A DNA stretch of 8,572 nt, taken from the NCBI GenBank assembly GCA_964486645.1, contig CAZAOG010000116.1, forward strand, positions 1 to 8,572, read 5' to 3'. Made by a program: the position numbers and the translations under genes. Source of the DNA: GCA-002790365 sp964486645 (lineage in GTDB: Bacteria; Bacteroidota; Ignavibacteria; Ignavibacteriales; Ignavibacteriaceae). Under the pieces are notes generated by a model that was given only the letters and a program-made list of their open reading frames with translations, ran no database searches and was not told where the DNA came from. Shown piece after piece: positions 4,539 to 8,572 of this stretch (its first letter is position 1; each line of letters starts with the position of its first letter).

Positions 4539-7500
4539 ATATCTCCCAAAATTTCGGAAAGTGATTTTTCGATGGCTGATTTAAATTCTCTGATGTTTAC
4601 GGGCTTTTTAAATACATAAGTGACACCCAGATCCAAGTAATCATTAAAAGCGTATTTATCTATATTACTGCTCAACACAATAAACGGCGGTCTTATTTTC
4701 AGATCCGATCTCCTTACTTCTTTTATCAAACTGTAACCGCTCATTTCGGGCATGTCATTTTCGGTAATTACCAAAGCAGGCGTGTTGGTTAAAATAAAAT
4801 CCAATGCTTCTTTTCCGTTGGAGACAACCATAACTTTATAATCGGGAGTTATGTTATTTAAAATTTTCGAATAAAGAATGGAATCCGTTTTGTTGTTGTC
4901 TACCAACAAAATGTTTTCCGATGCGATGGGCAGTGTAAATATAAACTCGGTTCCTTTTCCGAATACACTTTCTACCCATATATCGCCTCCGTGCTTGTTA
5001 ATTATTTCTTTTACCAGAGAAAGTCCCAAACCGCTTCCTTTCTCACCTTTGGTACCTTCGGAAGTATATTTGGCATCAACGCTGAACAGCTTATCAATAT
5101 TTTCTTTTTTAATTCCAATACCGTTATCTTTTATGGAAAATTCGATGAACCTTGATTTTTTATAAGGACGTTTTGATATTATTATTTTTCCGTTTTCGTT
5201 TGTAAATTTAATTGCGTTGGAAAGCAGATTGTTGAATACTTGATGTATTAAATCCTTATCTATAAATACATTTATATCTTCTTCAATATTTGAAATTAAT
5301 TTTATATCTTTTTGTATTGCTACACCGGACATTAAGCTGACGGATGAATTAACAATTTCTTTTATATTATATCTGTCTGGTTCAAAACGCACCCTGCCGG
5401 TTTGCAGTCTTGTCCAATCCAAAAGCGAATTAACCAAAGCCAGCATCGAATTTGAAGATTCTTGAATATATTTAACGTACTGAGTTTTTTCATCTTCGCT
5501 CAATTCTTTATCATTTAAAAGGAGATCGGTAAAACCCACAACAGAACTGAACGGTGTTCTTAAATCGTGAGAAATAATCGAGATAAATCTGTCCTTGGTT
5601 TCATTTAGTTTAATCAGCTTATCGCTGGATTTCTTTAGTTCCAATTCGGCTTTTTTCCTTAAGGTAATATCGCTTACCAAACCGTATATTTTTTGTATTT
5701 CTCCTTTAGAGTTTCGAATAATATTTAATTTGTTTCTTACCCAGACAACATTACCCAGCTTGCTGATTAAACGGAACTCAATTTCGCCGGAGATTTGAAT
5801 GCGGCTTTTAAATAAATTCCTCATTTTCTTTTTTACTGCAGCGAAATCATCTGGATGAATTATTTTCAGCATCAATTTAGAGTCGGTAAGAAAATCATCT
5901 TGTGTGTAGTTGGTTATTTTTTCTACCGATGCCGTATAAAAAACAGGTCTTAATCTGTTATCCGTTTTTTCAAAAGTGTATAAAAAGTCGTCTATGTTTT
6001 CGGTAATATTTCTATATTTTTCTTCGGAGTGTTTTATTATTTCCTGTGCACGTTTTTTCTCTGTAATATCCCTTACTATCACAACTAAATATTTTATGTG
6101 ATTAACATTGAAAACGGAAGCGGATGCCTCGCAATAAAAATTGGCTTTGTCTTTTTGTCTGGCTAAGAATTCGAACTTTGTATATAATTTGTTTCCGCTT
6201 TTTATAAGATTCAAATATTCGCCTACTTTTTCAGAGTCTTTTTCATCCGTTAAGGATAAAAAGTTTAAGCCTAAAAGTTTTTTGCTGTTCTCATACCCGA
6301 AAATATTTGCAAAGGTTTTGTTTACCAGCTCAAAATGATTTTCTTTTATTAAAGCAATTCCGTCGTTTGCGGAATTGAAAATTGAACTGAAAAGCTCAAG
6401 CTCTTTGTCTATGGCTTCTTTGGAGGTTACGTCGGTGAAATAACAATTATAATATTTAACTTTCAGGGTATCGTCTAAAACGGGATGAAATTTAATAATA
6501 AACTTGGTTTTATTTTTATCTCCGATAATAAACGGAAGTTCAATTACCGTAGTGGAATTATCATTTAAAGATCTAATATTAAAATTGTCCGCACCGAATG
6601 AATCATAATCAATAAAATCATTTATGTTTTTACCGAGTATCTTTTCTTGATCAGATAAAAATGTTTTGCAGAATATTTTATTTACATAAATAAAATTACC
6701 GTCTTTATCTATGTTGCAGATATTTTTATCTGTGTTTGCAACAATGTTCCTGTATTTTTCTTCTTCGTTTTTAAGCCGTTTATTTTCATCAACCCAGGCG
6801 GAAACATTTGTGCAAAAAACAAACACGGCTTCTTGTTCATTACTCGTAAATGTAAACTTAGCTTCGATGCTTTCTTTCTGCCCTTTGTTTTTATAAACGG
6901 TTATGTTTTTCTTAATTGTCTTATTTTCTTTCAGTTCTTCCACCAGGGATTCAAAATATTCAAAATCAAATAGCCCCAAAACCCTGCCGAAGAACTTGTT
7001 GTATATCTGACTTTTTGAATAACCGAATAATTCTTCCGATGATTTATTCCAAAAAATCACCTTACCTTTCAAATCAACAGTAAATACGGCATCAATTACA
7101 GTCTCTACTAAATTTTGGTAGTTAAGTAATTCCTTTTTTTCTTCATTTAAAATTTCAATTTTATTATTTAGTTCTTCGTTTAGTTTTGTAAGCTCGTTTA
7201 TCTTTTCGTTAAACTTGTCTTTTTCATCTTTGAATAATTCTTTTTCGGCTTCTAATTTTTCCGCTTCTCTTTTAAGCCTTTGCTCTTCTTTAATTTTATC
7301 CGTGATGTTTTGAAGCGAAATAAAAATTAATTTTACTTGTCCTCTTACGTCAATAAAAGGATTGATAACGGTTTGAAGCGAGGTGTGTCCGAGATTAAAA
7401 TTAAAAGAAACTTTCTCTTTTGTTTTTCTTACTTTATTGAAAGCGGGTTTAAATTTATCGGAAAGATCATTTAAGTAAGAAAAGTCGGATTTTTTACCGG

Positions 7501-8041
7501 ATGAAAAGTCAATAAAAAAATCTTTTATTCCTTTACCGAAAGAGTAAAGTATGTTTTCCGAAGCATCCGCTATTAAATGGTACCCTTCTTGTGAATTGAT
7601 AAAACTCTGCAGATAACTGGAACGAAGATTCTCTTCTTTCTGAGTTTCTAAAAATATTTTTGAATCTTCAAATAAAAGAATTCCGCCCGCAAAATTATCT
7701 TCATCCCAAATAGGAGCTCCTTTAACAATTAAAGTAATTGAAGAGTTGTCAATTCCCTTTAGAGTTTTAAGTTCCCTTTCAAAATAATTTCCGTTAAAAA
7801 GAGATTTGATTTCCCCGGCCAATACATTACTATATTCCGAAAATTCGGTAATAATATTTTTACCGATAAGTTCTCCGGACTTCAATTTATACAGATTTGC
7901 AAATTTTAAATAGCTGTCGTTAATGTAGTCTATTTTCCAGTCCGCAGAAAATGTAATTATCCCTATCGGTGCTTTATCAATTATTTTAGATAAGTAACCT
8001 TCACGGGTGAGGGCACGTAATTTTTCTGTAGATTTTCCCAT
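4535..8041 (-). CDS. Soluble multi-PAS hybrid sensor histidine kinase with a degenerate receiver
   Basis: This 1168-aa protein has no signal peptide or membrane segment and should sense cytoplasmic signals. Domains by eye: PAS 1 (about 14-127), a divergent PAS-like segment (145-250), a Lys/Glu-rich coiled coil (248-308), PAS 3 (308-418), PAS 4 (427-540), PAS 5 (548-665) and PAS 6 with a PAC tail (674-795). The kinase core follows. The HisKA H-box ISHDLRTP has the phospho-accepting H825 (codon 5567-5569); the HATPase has an N-box NNLLSNAIKFT (937-947), G1 DNGIGI (972-977) and G2 GSGLGL (1002-1007). The receiver (about 1042-1165) keeps D1048, the switch Ser S1124 and the conserved Lys K1146. 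However, the phospho-acceptor position is E1094 (ITENDMPEMSG) and the second acidic-pocket residue is N1049. The kinase should autophosphorylate, but normal transfer to its own receiver is not expected. No separate response regulator is adjacent. The ATG has no clear Shine-Dalgarno site. The ligand is unknown. Confidence 0.95.
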   Translation of the reverse strand: MGKSTEKLRALTREGYLSKIIDKAPIGIITFSADWKIDYINDSYLKFANLYKLKSGELIGKNIITEFSEYSNVLAGEIKSLFNGNYFERELKTLKGIDNSSITLIVKGAPIWDEDNFAGGILLFEDSKIFLETQKEENLRSSYLQSFINSQEGYHLIADASENILYSFGKGIKDFFIDFSSGKKSDFSYLNDLSDKFKPAFNKVRKTKEKVSFNFNLGHTSLQTVINPFIDVRGQVKLIFISLQNITDKIKEEQRLKREAEKLEAEKELFKDEKDKFNEKINELTKLNEELNNKIEILNEEKKELLNYQNLVETVIDAVFTVDLKGKVIFWNKSSEELFGYSKSQIYNKFFGRVLGLFDFEYFESLVEELKENKTIKKNITVYKNKGQKESIEAKFTFTSNEQEAVFVFCTNVSAWVDENKRLKNEEEKYRNIVANTDKNICNIDKDGNFIYVNKIFCKTFLSDQEKILGKNINDFIDYDSFGADNFNIRSLNDNSTTVIELPFIIGDKNKTKFIIKFHPVLDDTLKVKYYNCYFTDVTSKEAIDKELELFSSIFNSANDGIALIKENHFELVNKTFANIFGYENSKKLLGLNFLSLTDEKDSEKVGEYLNLIKSGNKLYTKFEFLARQKDKANFYCEASASVFNVNHIKYLVVIVRDITEKKRAQEIIKHSEEKYRNITENIDDFLYTFEKTDNRLRPVFYTASVEKITNYTQDDFLTDSKLMLKIIHPDDFAAVKKKMRNLFKSRIQISGEIEFRLISKLGNVVWVRNKLNIIRNSKGEIQKIYGLVSDITLRKKAELELKKSSDKLIKLNETKDRFISIISHDLRTPFSSVVGFTDLLLNDKELSEDEKTQYVKYIQESSNSMLALVNSLLDWTRLQTGRVRFEPDRYNIKEIVNSSVSLMSGVAIQKDIKLISNIEEDINVFIDKDLIHQVFNNLLSNAIKFTNENGKIIISKRPYKKSRFIEFSIKDNGIGIKKENIDKLFSVDAKYTSEGTKGEKGSGLGLSLVKEIINKHGGDIWVESVFGKGTEFIFTLPIASENILLVDNNKTDSILYSKILNNITPDYKVMVVSNGKEALDFILTNTPALVITENDMPEMSGYSLIKEVRRSDLKIRPPFIVLSSNIDKYAFNDYLDLGVTYVFKKPVNIREFKSAIEKSLSEILGDI

Positions 8042-8475
8042 TTATGTAATATTTTTGTAAAATCACATAAAATAAAACAATAATCGTGCTAAATATTATT
8101 TAAATCAAGATATGGTTTATTAAAACAATTATTGTCATTATTTCATATTGAAAAACGCTAAAAAAGTTTCGAAATCACACTTATTTTAACAAAATTTTAT
8201 TTTTCATTAATAATAATTTTACTATTTAAGCAAAATAACAAAAACCAATTTGTTTACATATTGTCTCAAATTGATTGTTTTTTAAGTTTCATCTTAAAAT
8301 GAGCAAAAAATAACTTTTACGTGTAAAGGGCCGATAACCTTTTGTTGAAAAATTTTCATTATTAAAACAGCCGATTGTAAATCCTGCTTGCCGACTCTTA
8401 AACTTAACTCTATTGAAGAACAATAAAATGTTTTATTATCTTTTGTTAAGCTGACGCAGAACATTATAAAAAACA
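8042..8475. other. AT-rich intergenic region upstream of the sensor kinase; no gene seen
   Basis: I find no supportable gene, tRNA or other structured RNA in these 434 bases. On the minus strand this is the leader and promoter region of the kinase gene, but I see neither a clear TAnnTTTG element nor a Shine-Dalgarno site. Small symmetric elements are present: TTTAC/GTAAA (8316-8320 and 8323-8327) and AATAAAA/TTTTATT (8422-8428 and 8431-8437). Both are short and made mostly of A/T, and I assign no role to them. Confidence 0.5.
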
Positions 8476-8518
8476 GCTCCGTTAGGCTTGCCTGCGGCAG
8501 GCAGGAGCGAAGTAACGG
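8476..8518. repeat. GC-rich hairpin with two competing outer stems (probable interspersed repeat)
   Basis: The core is a hairpin: CTTGCCTG (8487-8494), loop CGG, CAGGCAGG (8498-8505), eight pairs including one G-T wobble. Outside it, GCTCC (8476-8480) can pair with GGAGC (8504-8508). Alternatively CCGTTA (8479-8484) can pair with TAACGG (8513-8518). The two outer pairings share bases and exclude each other. The block is far richer in G+C than the surrounding DNA, as is typical of REP-like or other dispersed palindromic repeats. No T run follows, so it is not a standard terminator. Confidence 0.55.
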
Positions 8519-8547
8519 TAAAAACTCAGTAAGAAATCAGCACAGAA

Positions 8548-8560
8548 GCTCCATCGGAGC
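8548..8560. repeat. Second GCTCC/GGAGC hairpin
   Basis: GCTCC (8548-8552), loop ATC, GGAGC (8556-8560) form a perfect 5-bp stem. The arms are the same pentamers as in the hairpin 68-72 bases upstream, so the two are probably units of one repeat family. The window ends 12 bases later, so further copies or an associated transposase gene could lie just outside. Confidence 0.5.
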
Positions 8561-8572
8561 GATATTATGGAA

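Noticed and set aside
4878..5165. Plus-strand frame of 95 codons, and three similar ones further along, antisense to the sensor kinase
   Set aside because: All are Ser/Phe/Leu-rich translations typical of the antisense of AT-rich coding DNA, with no start signals.
8042..8572. Possible CRISPR array, tRNA or riboswitch in the long non-coding end
   Set aside because: No regularly spaced direct repeats, cloverleaf or known aptamer pattern are visible; only short hairpins are present.

Overview
The window looks like a chromosomal segment from an AT-rich bacterium of the Bacteroidota/Chlorobi/Ignavibacteria side of the FCB group. I favour an Ignavibacteria-like organism but cannot prove it. The evidence is a GldC-family protein (a Bacteroidota-type gliding accessory protein), a small secreted protein with a Bacteroidota-style signal peptide and beta-barrel pattern, a cytidylate-kinase-like protein, and a very long multi-PAS hybrid histidine kinase of a style common in that group. 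Some genes have clear Shine-Dalgarno sites (the nuclease, kinase-like and fumarase genes) and others have none. The sequence appears to be assembled from draft or metagenomic data: it begins with a run of 11 G and carries a block of exactly 100 N at 4102-4201.

Layout. On the minus strand, 951 to 200 holds a small nuclease-fold gene (SNase/thermonuclease family) followed after 50 bp by a gldC-like gene; they may be co-transcribed. Diverging from them, 1074-1610 on the plus strand encodes a secreted, probably outer-membrane beta-barrel protein. It converges on 2440-1691, a P-loop cytidylate-kinase-like protein. A 261-bp divergent regulatory region separates that gene from fumC (2702-4093), a complete class II fumarase with all signature motifs. 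After the scaffold gap comes a 110-aa protein of unknown function (4206-4538). It meets tail to tail, with 4 bp of overlap, the dominant gene of the window: a 1168-aa soluble hybrid sensor kinase (8041 to 4535). The last 531 bp carry no gene I can support. They are AT-rich but end in a GC-rich cluster of hairpins that looks like an interspersed repeat.

How the genes relate. There is no single pathway. fumC is a TCA-cycle housekeeping gene and the others look like independent accessory or regulatory genes. The most notable feature is the C-terminal receiver domain of the hybrid kinase, which has Glu where the phospho-accepting Asp should be and Asn in place of one of the acidic-pocket Asp residues. 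The kinase core itself keeps its H, N, G1 and G2 boxes. The protein may therefore have a receiver that is not phosphorylated in the normal way and instead acts as a fixed or allosteric module. I see no CRISPR array, RNA gene, transposase, prophage or defence island in the window.
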